A DNA stretch of 64,000 nucleotides, taken from NCBI GenBank assembly GCA_964035575.1, contig OZ037875.1, positions 1,178,001 to 1,242,000 on the forward strand, given 5' to 3'. A program made the translations under genes and the position numbers. The DNA is from Rhynchopus sp. YZ270_cl-10 (taxonomy: Eukaryota > Euglenozoa > Diplonemea > Diplonemida > Diplonemidae). Position 1 is the stretch's first letter, and each line of letters opens with the position of its first letter. This document shows, in pieces, positions 43,306-53,255 of this stretch. Under the pieces are notes generated by a model. The model saw nothing but the letters and a program-made list of their open reading frames with translations. It was not told the DNA's origin and did no database searches.

Positions 43306-44252
43306 GGGGGGGAGCTAATACAAGTACCGGGTACTTGTATTGAGCGGGTAAAACTAATAGATCCGGGTTTTTCAAAAATAAAAAAGGTGATGGGGGTACT
43401 TGTATTAAAAACTTTTTCCCTGTACATTTTGTATGGGGGGAAAATAATTTTTTTTGTATGGGACAACGCCTTAGCAAAAATCCGAAAAATCGAGAAAAGA
43501 GAAAAGGTGTGAAGCAGGCTTCGCGCTAACTTTTGGAAAAAATCTGAAAAATCATGTTTCGGGCCCAAAAAAACGCACCTCAAATAGTTGCGACGGGTAA
43601 CGTCTGGGGTGAAAAAACAGTGTTTTGTGGCATTTCTGAGCCAATCCCGCGCTGTGGTGGGGCATATTCGGGAAAATGGACAAATTTTTAGTGACTTAAA
43701 TTTTCACAAAATATGAACCCAGACTCCTAAACAAGGGGCATTTTCAGTCTGAAAACCCAATTTCAGATGAAATTGTGGTGTTTTTGACTGGGAACAGGTA
43801 GCGCCGCAGGTGCACGGTACCCAACTTTTTTCGTTTTTTCTTTTCTCTGGTTTCTTTTGATTGCGCGAGCTGATTGCTCTCCACGGTGGGGTCACATGTG
43901 GGTACAAAAACACTCTAAAGTACCCTTACTATGAAATATGAAATTCTCTGGTTTTGGTAAAGAAACCCCGGTTTGCAAAAAACGCACCACAAAAATATCC
44001 AAAAATCCCGGGCCAAGGGCCAACAATTAGCGCAAAGCCTGGCACCGAAATAGAAAAAAAAAATTCTCGATTTTTGTGGTAAAAATTGCTGGGAAAATTT
44101 TTTTGGCACCACCTGCTAAGAAAAACGTACACAAAAGTGGGGGGTACTTGTATTAAAATATAAATTAATTTAAATCGAAAAACCCGGGGGGGTACTTGTA
44201 TTTGCAGGGGTACTTGTATTACCCGGGGGTACTTGTATTAGCCCCCCCCCCC
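43306..44252. mobile_element. Inverted-repeat segment with AATACAAGTACC subterminal repeats
   Basis: The left end reads a G run, then GCTAATACAAGTACC; the right end is the inverse, followed by a C run. GGTACTTGTATTA occurs about six times, clustered at both ends, including the palindrome at 43317-43342. The interior is A/T-rich and non-coding. Repeated subterminal motifs are typical of non-autonomous DNA transposons; the family and target duplication are undetermined. Confidence 0.45.
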
Positions 44253-44506
44253 ATAGGGGGGTCCGTCCGGCCGTTTTTGCTGTCCCAAACCACTTTTTTT
44301 TGTAAAAACCCGCGAAAAACCCGAAAAAACACCCCAAAACACCCCCAACCCCCCAAAAAATCACCCAAAACCACGAAAAACACACTTTTGAGCACTATTT
44401 CGTACTTTTTTCTGATTTTTTTGGTGTTTTTTCCCGCTTTTTCAGCTTTTTTCCTGGAAATATACCCCCAAATATTGCCTGTAGAATCCCTGTACTGCTC
44501 ACTGAG

Positions 44507-45064
44507 ACAGCATAGCGACCAGAGGCTCCTTATTCATCGTACCGGTGTCTTCGTCGTCAAGGGGTGCACGATCTGCCGCAAATTCCTGCAACTCTGTCTT
44601 TGTGAAGAGATGAAGCACTTTAGTGTTGTACTTTTCAAGTTGCTACTTCTGGGTGCTTTGCATGGACCTGCCTTTGTGGTGCGCTTTGGTGTATCCTGCG
44701 GCAAGTTCTTCCCTTGAGAGAGACGGAACCCAACCTAGACTGTAGAGGATGTCTAGGTTCCAGCCACAGTGAGTCGGTGTTGTCGGGGTGCTGGCTCCTT
44801 CCGTGGTGGCTTGCAACTTGGTCAAGGACACCGACAACGGATTCGCACGAATCATTGGTCATAGGAGGAGGCAAGGAAGGCTTTACTGCACTTAGGCACA
44901 GGGCACGTTGTCAGTTTCAGGGACCAAAAAGCCCCAGTAAGTGTTGCGAGTGCGATTTTCCCCAGCTCGGGAGGTCTGTCAGGCAGTTCAGAGGGATTTA
45001 GACACTTCTGCGACTGCCTGAACACGCCTTTTAGGGTTTTTATTTTGGGTGCGAAATACGTCAA
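44507..45064 (-). pseudogene. Broken coding fossil of unknown family
   Basis: Successive stretches on the minus strand have protein-like composition over about 185 codons (for example WNLDILYSLGWVPSLS, YTKAHHKGRSMQ, and LFTKTELQEFAADRAP with an acidic end), unlike the flanking low-complexity DNA. It is interrupted, with about two breaks. The last part vaguely recalls a SAP-type helix pair. It may come from a mobile element or an old host gene; I cannot name the family. Confidence 0.45.
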
Positions 45065-45862
45065 AAGGATGGGGGGGAAATACCGTTATGTTAAGCGTTG
45101 CAGACACAAAAACACCCTCAAAAACCCCCCAGGGACCCCAAAAAGCTGCAAAATCCACACATTTCCACCTCGGGACCTCATTGGAGGTGGACCGAGGTGG
45201 TTTTTTGGTGTTTTGAATGAATTGGTATTATTTTTTTTTGGTAAATAAGTGGTCTTCTGCTAGGCGTTGCATAGCCGTTGCTTAAGTGTTGCATAAGTGT
45301 TGCATGGCCTATAAAACCCTCCCAAGTGCTCGAAATGCTATTTTTCACCCTACATGGGGTCTGGGGGACATTTTCCTGGGTGTTTGGACACCATTCCGAC
45401 TACCTTGGCACTTTTTTGGGGGTTTTCAGGTACAAAAAAAGTCAAAAAAGTGACTAAAAAAAGGGTACTTTTAAGCGTTTGGGGCACACACACCCACTGC
45501 AAAATGCATCTGGGGCCCACACAGGACCCCTAAAAGCTGTAAAAACCATATATTTCCACCCTGGGACCCCACCGGATGTGGACTGAGGTGTTTTTCGGGT
45601 GTTTAGAAGGATTTTTGTCTGATCGGAGAATTTTTTTGGTAAGTGTTGCATTTTTGCCCATGTTGATGACGATTTGATGACGCTATTTTTGGAGATTTTT
45701 CACAAAAAACCGATTTTTTTTAACCAGGAAAGTCTCTGTAGAGGTTGTCAGGTGGTTTAATGGGATATTTGGGTGATCCCCAGGGCGATTTGCGGCCAGG
45801 TACGACCTTTTTAGTGGGTTTCTTCACCTAAATTTCAAAAAAATGGGTTTGGGACAGCAAAT
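45065..45862. other. Non-coding stretch with a loose direct repeat
   Basis: Two similar passages (45105-45240 and 45482-45625) share CACAC...ACCCC, AAAAGCTG, CCATATATTTCCACCCTGGG-like text, and GGTGTTTT...GTTT. They read as a diverged duplication of about 140 bp. No coding frame is seen. Confidence 0.4.
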
Positions 45863-45939
45863 CCTTACACGGCGGGGTCCGCACACCCCGAGGGTCCGTA
45901 AAACGGCATGTTAGGACACTCCCTCTTTACGGAGTGTCA

Positions 45940-46060
45940 TTACGTACCCTAGGGTACGTAATTACGGACCCTAGGGTACGTAATTACGTACCCTAGGGTC
46001 CGTAATTACGTACCCTAGGGTCCGTAATTACGGACCCTAGGGTACGTAATTACGGAGCCT
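45940..46060. repeat. Palindromic satellite, GTAATTACG/ACCCTAGGGT units
   Basis: Two self-complementary words, CGTAATTACG and ACCCTAGGGT, alternate with a 20-22 bp period, with only the joining G or T varying. The second array is at 49228-49310. Every unit is a palindrome in both registers, so the array can fold on itself many ways. Confidence 0.8.
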
Positions 46061-46360
46061 CCCAGGGAAAGGGACTCTCGAAAAATTTTTTTTGCCCCCG
46101 TTTAGGGCTAATTTCGACGATTTGAGGCCATTAAAAGCAAAATTTGGCACTTTTGAGCATCTGTGGGGGTCTAAAACGCAGTTTAGAGTACCACAATTTT
46201 TAGTGGGTTTTACCGAAAACAAGTCAATTTTTGGGCCGAAAAAAAAATTTTTTGACATCACAAAATTGCCCTTGGTGGGCCTATGTGTCCTCAATGCTGG
46301 GCGAAAAATGCAAATATAGCTATTTTTAACTTTCACACACAATTTTAACGGGTTTTACCT

Positions 46361-46392
46361 GTGTACCTGTGTATCTGTGTACCTGTGTACAG
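46361..46392. repeat. CTGTGTAC microsatellite
   Basis: About four tandem copies of an 8-bp unit with one C-to-T change, directly before the 300-bp module. Confidence 0.7.
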
Positions 46393-46397
46393 GATAT

Positions 46398-46759
46398 TTG
46401 TTGTGAAAGACATCTTCCACCATGCATTGAGGAGGGTAAGACAGTGGTCGCAGTTTGTACTTGATAGCATTACAACATTTAACTTCTCCACGGGGGTCTT
46501 GGGCCGTTCACTCGGTTATACCTTGACCAGCGGAAGATATTCTTGAGGCCTTTTTGGTCTCTAGAATATCCGGTATTCCCGAACGGAGGCGCACTTTGTG
46601 TGTTACTACGACCTGGCAATTTCCAGCAGTAGGTTAAGTAATCTTTCTTGTAAATTGTTGGATCATTATCTCCTCAGTGCATGAATGCCCCACGTGACTG
46701 GACACTTTTGTGTTTGTCATGTGGAGCTGTGGTTGCTTTTTCACGACTTTTTTCCTTGT
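46398..46759 (+). mobile_element. Dispersed module with inverted ends, copy 1
   Basis: It starts TTGTTGTGAAAGACATCTTC and CACCATGCATTGAGGAG, and its core ends CTCCTCAGTGCATG at 46684, the inverse of the start. Here the core continues through a 75-bp tail (CCCCACGTGACTGG to CGACTTTTTT) that is shared with copy 3 but replaced in copy 2. There is no coding content. Confidence 0.6.
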
Positions 46760-47005
46760 ACACCAGTGTACCGTGTACCGGGGTACCTGGGCCGAAAATA
46801 CACCAGTACCCAGGTGCCTGGGTGCCCAGACACACCACTGTACCCAGAATCCAGTCTCCCACCCAGAAAACCTACTCATACACCAGAAAAGTGAAAATAG
46901 CTACTCGATCAGAAAAGTCGGCTACTCGACCAGAAAAGTAGCTGGGAAAAGTTCAGAAAAAGCCAGAAAATTTCAACAAAACGCATTTTTAGGTTCTCGA
47001 AGACA

Positions 47006-47265
47006 CTGGGTACTGGGTACTGGGTACTGGGTACTGGGTACTGGGTACTGGGTACTGGGTACTGGGTACTGGGTACTGGGTACTGGGTACTGGGTACTGG
47101 GTACTGGGTACTGGGTACTGGGTACTGGGTACTGGGTACTGGGTACTGGGTACTGGGTACTGGGTACTGGGTACTGGGTACTGGGTACTGGGTACTGGGT
47201 ACTGGGTACTGGGTACTGGGTACTGGGTACTGGGTACTGGGTACTGGGTACTGGGTACTGGGTAC
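47006..47265. repeat. Heptanucleotide satellite (GGGTACT)n, about 37 copies
   Basis: A 260-bp run of perfect 7-bp units. Because 21 bp is seven codons, every frame stays open on both strands and gives spurious VLGTGYW-type proteins. The uniformity implies recent expansion. Confidence 0.95.
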
Positions 47266-47488
47266 GGGGCACCCAGAGAAAGCACCTTAAAAGCAGCGAA
47301 GGCGCAGGTTACGGGGAAGACAAGGTATGTAATTATGTTTAACTTTCAGTTACTAGTGAAGATTGAACAAAAAAATGCCGCATATTTCAACTTGTTCGTG
47401 TTTTCAACTCGAAATAAACGCGTAATGTTCACACTATTAAATAGCTATTTTTTTACGCACCAATCATTTTGTGTCACCTCATGACATG

Positions 47489-47660
47489 AAGGAGGAAATA
47501 GAAAAAAAGCATTTTGAACACATGCGGTTCTGGGGACGAACCGCGCTGCAGAGCCACTCCTCAGGTCGAGGTGTGTGCGTTTCGCCACAACCTCTCCCAT
47601 GGGTTTTATCGTGTGATGAGTGTTACGTTTCTATTTGGTTCCACAGGCGCTCGTTACCTG
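47489..47660 (+). repeat. Dispersed repeat pair member
   Basis: GGAGGAAATAGAAA, AGCATTTTGAACACAT, GACGAACCGCG, CAGAGCCAC, AGGTCGAGGT, CTCCCATGG and TTTCTATTT recur in the same order at 53086-53255. The copies are diverged and contain no conserved frame. Confidence 0.6.
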
Positions 47661-47959
47661 CTTCACATAATTCACCTCGCTTCACTCGAACCATTTGTGC
47701 AGCAGGTCACTCTCTCGACCTGTAGCGTGGAAAAAATCTATCTTATTTCACGGCAATAAATAGCCTTTTTTATTAACCTCACCTTTCCCGACTACTACGT
47801 TTGTATACCATAACTTAATCACACCCCACATTTACACTTATACAGGATCGTGAAGTCTGAACTGCACCCGCGATTGCGATGAGAAGCTTCACCGCGGTCC
47901 GACATTCAACAACTCAAAATCTACCCGCATCAATCTATTCTGAGTTTGCGGACGAAGAT

Positions 47960-48765
47960 CTGGGTGGAGGGGGGTGGGTACACTTAGTCAGTCACTGCTA
48001 TAGCCATTAACCAAGGGAGCATAGCTAGTGCAAGAAATTCGACTTTGGAAACCTTCCGGAAAGTCTGTCCTCTGCTTGCGGAGGACTAGACACAAGAAAA
48101 TATTGCGTTCCCCCAGAAAACCAGTGCACAATTCACACTCCTTGTGGGTGGTCTTGTTGCCTTTTTGGTCAACAGTAATTTTGGCCCAGGCATGCTCTTG
48201 AAGCATGACAATTTAGTGTGTATGGGGCAGGGTGTTGTTTTGTTCTGAATTCTCTTTGTTATAACATCTAAGTCAATCGCGGGTGGTGGTTTGTGTAGCG
48301 TGAGGCACTCTTTTTAACAAACTTCCTGCGGCTGCTAAAGTGTTATTTCTTCGGATTTAACAACGTACAGCGTAACATAGTGGATTAGCCTGGTCGACAC
48401 AACCTTTGATAGCTATGGGATAACCAACCCCCTTCGACCCCTTGTGGGTTCACTGAACAAGCCCTCGTGGTAGTTAAACGCGATTGACATTTACATTCCT
48501 AAAGATGAAAGAACAAGACAACACTTCTGTACCCGCGCATCAAAATTGTGGAAAACTTTGCACCCCAAACACCCTCAACAACGCCCGCCAAAAGGCGCCC
48601 CTTGTTGCTGGGACTTGGTTCTCATTGATACACTGCACAGCAGGCATTCCTCTGAGTCCAACGCAGTTTGGCCTGTCTGCAGCGTTGCACCGAAGGTGCA
48701 CGAAGACAGGGTCTGGTGGTAAATTTTGCGTCTCGCATTCCCTCAGGGAAGTTTAAAAACTCTTG
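47960..48765 (-). repeat. Segment shared, inverted, with 55600-56365
   Basis: About 800 bp align with the interior of the element at 54964-57108 in the opposite orientation, at roughly 90 percent identity by eye. A minus-strand frame at 47988-48206 reads HAWAKITVDQKGNKTTHKEC followed by ELC, which weakly resembles the start of a BED-type zinc finger as found in some transposases. The other copy does not keep this frame, so coding status is doubtful. Confidence 0.5.
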
Positions 48766-49091
48766 AGCTCGGTTTGTTGTCAAAGAAATATTCCACCATG
48801 TATTGAGGAGGGTAAGACAGTGTTCGCAGTTTCTACTTGATAGCATTACAACATTTAACTTCTCCACGGGGGTCTTGGGCCGTTCACTCGGTTATACCTT
48901 GACTACCGGAAGATATTCTTGAGGCCTTTTTGGTCTCTAGAATATCCGGTCTTCCCGAACGGAGGCACACTTTGTGTGTTACTACGACCTGGCAATTTCC
49001 AGCAGTAGGTTAAGTAATCTTTCTTGTAAATTGTTGGATCATTATCTCCTCAGTGCATGGTGGAAGACGTCTTTGACAACTAACCGAGCTC
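48766..49091. mobile_element. Dispersed module with long inverted repeats, copy 2 (326 bp)
   Basis: Both ends read inward as GAGCTCGGTT, GTTGTCAAAGA, TTCCACCATG and TGAGGAG, giving imperfect terminal repeats of about 46 bp. The core matches copies 1 and 3 at over 90 percent. This copy shows the cleanest pair of ends, and looks like a non-autonomous foldback-type element. Confidence 0.6.
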
Positions 49092-49227
49092 ACGACTTTT
49101 TTCGGTATGTAACTTGGGATAGGCCCACATGATCATGGTCTATCATGTGGTACCTGTGTACCACTCGGTTTGCTCCCAGGGCTTTTCGACCAGCAGTCAC
49201 ACATCCAAACAGTGATTTCCCACCTTA

Positions 49228-49391
49228 GACCACGTAATTACGTACCCTAGGGTCCGTAATTACGGACCCTAGGGTACGTAATTACGGACCCTAGGGTCCG
49301 TAATTACGGACCCGGGTCCGCACTTGAGGGTCCGTAAAGAGGGTCCGTAAAATTTACGGACCCTCGGGTGTGTGGACCCCGCCGTGTAAGG
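49228..49391. repeat. Right inverted arm with palindromic satellite
   Basis: Units of GTAATTACG and ACCCTAGGGT are followed by GGGTCCGTAAA and GGACCCCGCCGTGTAAGG. This is the inverse of 45863-46060 and closes the 3.5-kb composite. Confidence 0.7.
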
Positions 49392-49941
49392 AATTCCTTC
49401 TACGTGGACCCCCCTACCCCCCCCCCCAGTAAGTCACAATTTTTGAAATGTTGCGTACCGTGGCTTCGCCAAAAAGTTTTGATATTATGACCGCCGCTTC
49501 TTCCTGTACTGAGGGAAGGCAGGCGTAGAAAAAACATGAGAAAAAGGGTTGGTTTGGTTCTTGATGTACATTACCATCCCACGTCATCACGTATTTACCT
49601 GAAATGAACGGACCTTTTCGCGCGGAGCGCGAAAAAATTTTTTTGACCCCTTTTTGGACATATCTTCATATCTTCACGGTTTTGGAAAAAAAAATTTTTC
49701 CATGAAGATAAGCGGAAACCCTGCCACCAACCCAAAAAAAAAAAAAACACCCAACACCTTCCAGGAAAAATATTTTCTACAAGCCCACGCTTTTTTTGTT
49801 TTTTCTCTTTACCCAACCTGTTTTCACTACAAAAAGAGGTTTTTTTTTCCTCTCTTTTTCTTTTCTCCCTCTCCCCTCTCCCCTCTTCCCCCTTTCTCTT
49901 TTATTTTTTGTGAAAAACAAAAAAAAAAAAAAAGAACAAAA

Positions 49942-50673
49942 ATGTCTCTCCGTATTGCTGAGGAGACCTGCACCGCCGCTGATTTGATCCCAAGGATTAG
50001 TGGACTTCTTCAGCGCCTTTGCACTGAGAACATCGCACTCATGCAGGAGGGAACCGCGAAGGAAACTGTCTTCGACTGCAAGCAGGTACCCTCCATTCCA
50101 ATTCAGAGCTATTTGGTGCGTTTGGTGTCGCAGGGTCGCTTCAGTGCTAGCACCTTGATTTTGATGGTAGTGTACGTAGACCGTCTCTTCAAAAGATGCG
50201 ACGTGCAGTTCACCTTCAGAAACATCCACAGAATTGTTCTGACCGCCTTGGTGGTCGCAACCAAGACCTACAGTGATGCGTACTACAACAACTCTCACTA
50301 CGCGAGGGTGGGAGGAATTGCCTTGGCAGACATGAACAACCTGGAGGTGGCCTTTCTGGGGTACCTCAGCTGGGAGCTGCAGGCGGAGTCTGAGTACTAC
50401 AGCTACAGGTCGCATCTGCAGCAGTGCCCGGTTGTGCAGAAGGCGGCGGAGGGGAAGGGTGTCGCGGCGGTGGGAAGCGCTGCCGCAGCTGTTGTGGCGA
50501 AGAAGGTTGGCGGGCAAGTGCACGACGCGCACCCCCCCGCAGAGGCAAACGTCATCACAAACCCCAGACACATTGTGCACACCGTGCAAAAGGAGGCCTG
50601 TCGCGCGCTCCTCCCGAAGATTGAAATGCGGAGGATGAACAGACCCTCGGGTTCGGCAGTGCAGGTTATGTAA
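49942..50673 (+). CDS. PHO80-like (P/U-type) cyclin, 243 aa
   Basis: The start is the ATG after an A-rich leader at 49920-49941; an earlier in-frame ATG at 49654 would add 96 residues of low-complexity, leader-like sequence and is rejected. Residues about 45-155 form one cyclin box: PSIPIQSYLVRLV, SASTLILMVVYVDRL, NIHRIVLTALVVATK, YYNNSHYARVGGIALADMNN, LEVAFLGYLSWEL. These are the signature blocks of PHO80-type cyclins, common in kinetoplastids and other protists. The partner would be a PHO85-like cyclin-dependent kinase, in phosphate or nutrient signalling or in cell-cycle control; which one cannot be told. The Ala/Val/Gly-rich C-terminal 90 residues are probably disordered. No intron is seen. 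Confidence 0.93.
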   Translation: MSLRIAEETCTAADLIPRISGLLQRLCTENIALMQEGTAKETVFDCKQVPSIPIQSYLVRLVSQGRFSASTLILMVVYVDRLFKRCDVQFTFRNIHRIVLTALVVATKTYSDAYYNNSHYARVGGIALADMNNLEVAFLGYLSWELQAESEYYSYRSHLQQCPVVQKAAEGKGVAAVGSAAAAVVAKKVGGQVHDAHPPAEANVITNPRHIVHTVQKEACRALLPKIEMRRMNRPSGSAVQVM

Positions 50674-51170
50674 GAGAATGGAAAAAAAGAAGTTTGTCAA
50701 CTGCATTCTTTTGCCTCCGAATTTGGAGGTGATTGTCCAAAAGAGGGGGGGAAAAGCTAAAATAATTGAAAAAAAAATGCAAAGTAATTTGCATATTTTT
50801 GTTCTGCAATTTCCATGATTTTTTTTTTTTGTCTGACAATTTGTCTGATGGAAAAAAAGGTGATCAAATTATTTTTTTTATTTTGTCTGACACATTCCTG
50901 TCTTCAAAATTTTGCACCCCCCCTCTGTTCCCTCTGTTCTTCCCCTCCCTGACTTTCACATATAAAAAAAACAATAAGCAGTTATGTGGAACCAAACCAC
51001 AACAATAAACTAGAACCAAAAAAAAAAAAAAAAAAAAAACACCCTTCGTGAAAACCCATGTCTGGATTTCTCTCCCTCCCTCCCTCCCCCTTTCCTTTTT
51101 TAATCCCCCTTGTTTGACCTGTTTACAATGGTCTCATAATTTTTCCTTTTCCTTCAATCATCAGAGAACC

Positions 51171-51210
51171 AAGTGCATGTCCGTCGATGTCCGGTGAGGC
51201 GTTTGCACTT
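51171..51210 (+). repeat. Hairpin family B copy, two-stem form
   Basis: Outer stem AAGTGC/GCACTT and inner stem CGTCG, loop ATGTC, CGGTG. Both inner arms differ from the CGCCG/CGGCG copies yet still pair, using two G-T wobbles. It follows TCATCAGAGAACC. Confidence 0.6.
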
Positions 51211-51797
51211 TTCAATTTTCTCTTTCACTTTGTTCTCTTTTCCCCCCCCCCTTTTGGATGGGTTCCCCAAAACCCACGGCAAAAATTTTGCGTCATTCCA
51301 AACACCACCTTTTTTTCCAAAACTTCAAAAGATGTGTGTAAACTGACACACATTCGCACTTTTCTTTCCAACTTTCCCTCTCCCCTCAGGCATGGTCGCC
51401 TCCCCCTCTCCCGCCCCCCCTTTTTTTTGTTCTAACTGTATCGTCTGTGAATCCGCCAAAAAAAAAAAAAAAATTCCCAAAAAAAACAACAAAAATAAAA
51501 CTTTCCTCCCTCTACTTCGCCGCAAAAGCAGTACCAAAGAAAAGAGACATTGCACCTGATTTTGACCCTGAGTTTACCGGTGTTTTGCGGTGTTTGGCTG
51601 CAGCCAAACACTGTAACACACCGACAAACTCAAAGTCAGGTGGATATTGCATATCATATTGTCGACACAGAAAAAAATTTTTTGATTGTTTTTTTCTTTT
51701 TTTTTGCAAAATTATTTTGATTTTAGAAGGATTATGGAATACTAATTAGGTCCATTCGTCCTTTCAACGGATTTTTTCCCCCGCACTCTCTCTTTTT

Positions 51798-51818
51798 CTG
51801 AGAGGCTGAGGTCCATCT
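51798..51818 (+). repeat. Hairpin family A, 3' half only
   Basis: CTGAGAGGCTGAGGTCCATC matches the loop and 3' arm of the copy at 36831. A matching 5' arm is not found, so the copy is decayed or truncated. Confidence 0.35.
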
Positions 51819-52221
51819 TCACATTCTTTTTTTTCTTTTTTCCTTTTATTCTTTTCAAGTCTTGTTTATATTTTTTTCCTTTTTGAGGGAACTCCCCGCA
51901 AACCCAGGAGAGGCGCCTGCGGGTGAGTCTTCCCTCCTTTTTTTTTATGCACATAACTGAATTATTTTTCTTGTATTTTTCTTTGTGTTTTTTTTTCCTT
52001 TATCACTCCTTCTTTTTTTTTCAGCTTTCTCTTTAAAGAATGGGTTTTCGTTAAAAACCTACCCCCTCTCCCCTAGTGGCTGTATTGTGAGAATTAGCCC
52101 AGCAGATGTCCACCATAGGCATCACAGTATAGCTGTATTGTAATGTGTATTCTGATATTATGATGGGTAAATTCTTCAATACATCCACCCACTACTTCTC
52201 GAAGACTTTCCAAAAAAAAGA

Positions 52222-52344
52222 AAGTGGAAGATTTTGCACAAACTGTGGACAACACAATCCGAGGCAACTACACTACTCCAACAATTTTTATCAAAAAAAA
52301 ATGTACAGAACCCCTCGCAGTGATTGTCGAAACTACAAAAAAAG
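52222..52344 (+). repeat. Adjacent A-tailed repeats, families D and E
   Basis: A family D unit (AGTGGAAGATTTTGCACAA to CCAACAATTTTT and A8, 52222-52300) is followed directly by a family E unit (GTACAGAACCCC to GTCGAAACTACA and A7, 52301-52344). A shared A-rich end on both supports retroposition or a chimeric RNA source. Confidence 0.45.
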
Positions 52345-52746
52345 CCCCCCCTCTGATAGTGGACGTATCTAAACGCCCTTCTATACTAAACCAACCTGAT
52401 TAATAAAGTGAGAGACAGCGTTCCTGGCTTCATTTGTCTGTCTTTTTTTTTTGCCATCTCAAGGAAGAAATCAGGGTCCTAGCTTGGTTTTGAAAAAAAA
52501 TGCCAAATCTGGGTCAGAATTTTTTTTTTGGGTCAGCAGAGGTTTTGGGCCTTGGGGGGCTTGTCTTGGCTTTTTTGGGTTTTCCGAGCTCTACCCTCAC
52601 TGTGGTGGGGTCATTTCAGAAAAATGGACAAGTTCTTGACTGATACAAATTTTGGTCACTACGACTAGTGAGTTGCTCACAACGTTAAATGGAACTCTAC
52701 TATAACCATAAAAATCACTCCCCGTTCATAGATCACCCAACACAAA

Positions 52747-52890
52747 ATATATAAAATGGCGCCGCAGGCGAAAAAAATTAGGGTACGGTGTAAAAATGTA
52801 GCTTTTTACACCACAGAGTCACTCTACGAACCCTTTTTTGCGGAGCAAAAAAGGAAAAATGGCGCCGCAGGCAAAAAAAATTGGGCCCAG
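52747..52890 (+). repeat. Dispersed repeat carrying GC mini-hairpins
   Basis: GGCGCCGCAGGCG, the hairpin GTGTAAAAA/CTTTTTACAC, T6GC-GGA-GCA6 and a second GGCGCCGCAGGC in order. It is the most complete copy of the family and matches 58405-58510 closely. Confidence 0.65.
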
Positions 52891-53085
52891 CCCTGGACGG
52901 TGCCGGATTTTTTTGTCGATATTTTTTTCTTACCCCAGAAATGGTGGTGGGCCCCCCAAAGAGGGAAAAAAATCAGAATTTCCCAATTTCCAAATTAATT
53001 AATTCCCTTTTTTTTTTTTTTTTCGTGGGTCGCGACCCAGGCACTTGGGTCAGCTTGACCCACTGACCCAGGCAAGCTAGGACTC

Positions 53086-53255
53086 TGGAAGAAATAGAAA
53101 CAAAGCATTTTGAACACATTTCTGAGGACGAACCGCGGCTACAGAGCCACGCTTTACCAATACAGGTCGAGGTTGGGTGTGCTTCACCACATCCTCCTCC
53201 CATGGAGTTTTTTACGTATGCCCTAAGTTTCTATTTCGCAGTGGTATTGTTGGTT
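53086..53255 (+). repeat. Dispersed repeat pair member
   Basis: Copy of 47489-47660, diverged. A 120-codon open frame at 53202-53564 begins inside this repeat and is not taken as a gene. Confidence 0.6.

Larger units (their letters stand above)
45863..49391. mobile_element. Composite element with long palindromic terminal repeats, 3.5 kb
   Basis: The left end begins CCTTACACGGCGGGGTCC, then GAGGGTCCGTAAA and an array of palindromic units (45940-46060). The right end (49228-49391) is the inverse in the same order, so each arm spans about 180 bp. Inside lie two copies of a 300-bp module, a 7-bp satellite and a 1.1-kb segment shared with the element at 54964. AAT flanks both sides but is too short to prove a target duplication. 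Confidence 0.55.
50674..52220. other. Non-coding region after the cyclin gene
   Basis: T- and A-rich sequence with an AATAAA at 51004, a family B hairpin, a partial family A hairpin, and the palindrome-like GTGTTTTGCGGTGTTTGGCTG followed by its near complement (51580-51620). No coding-like frame is seen. Confidence 0.6.

Noticed and set aside
46710-47342. A 210-codon frame with VLGTGYW repeats and its antisense counterparts
   Set aside because: It is the (GGGTACT)n satellite, which stays open in every frame because 21 bp is seven codons.
47988-48206. A BED zinc-finger transposase gene
   Set aside because: Only a short stretch looks BED-like, the histidine pair is missing and the other copy of the segment does not keep the frame. 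It is mentioned as a weak trace only.
47960-49091. rRNA fragment
   Set aside because: None of the universal small- or large-subunit landmark sequences is present, and the segment behaves as a repeat inside mobile elements.
49654-49941. Longer N-terminus for the cyclin from an upstream ATG
   Set aside because: The extra 96 residues are Lys/Phe/Pro runs from leader-like low-complexity DNA, whereas the ATG at 49942 follows an A-rich leader and begins the conserved protein.
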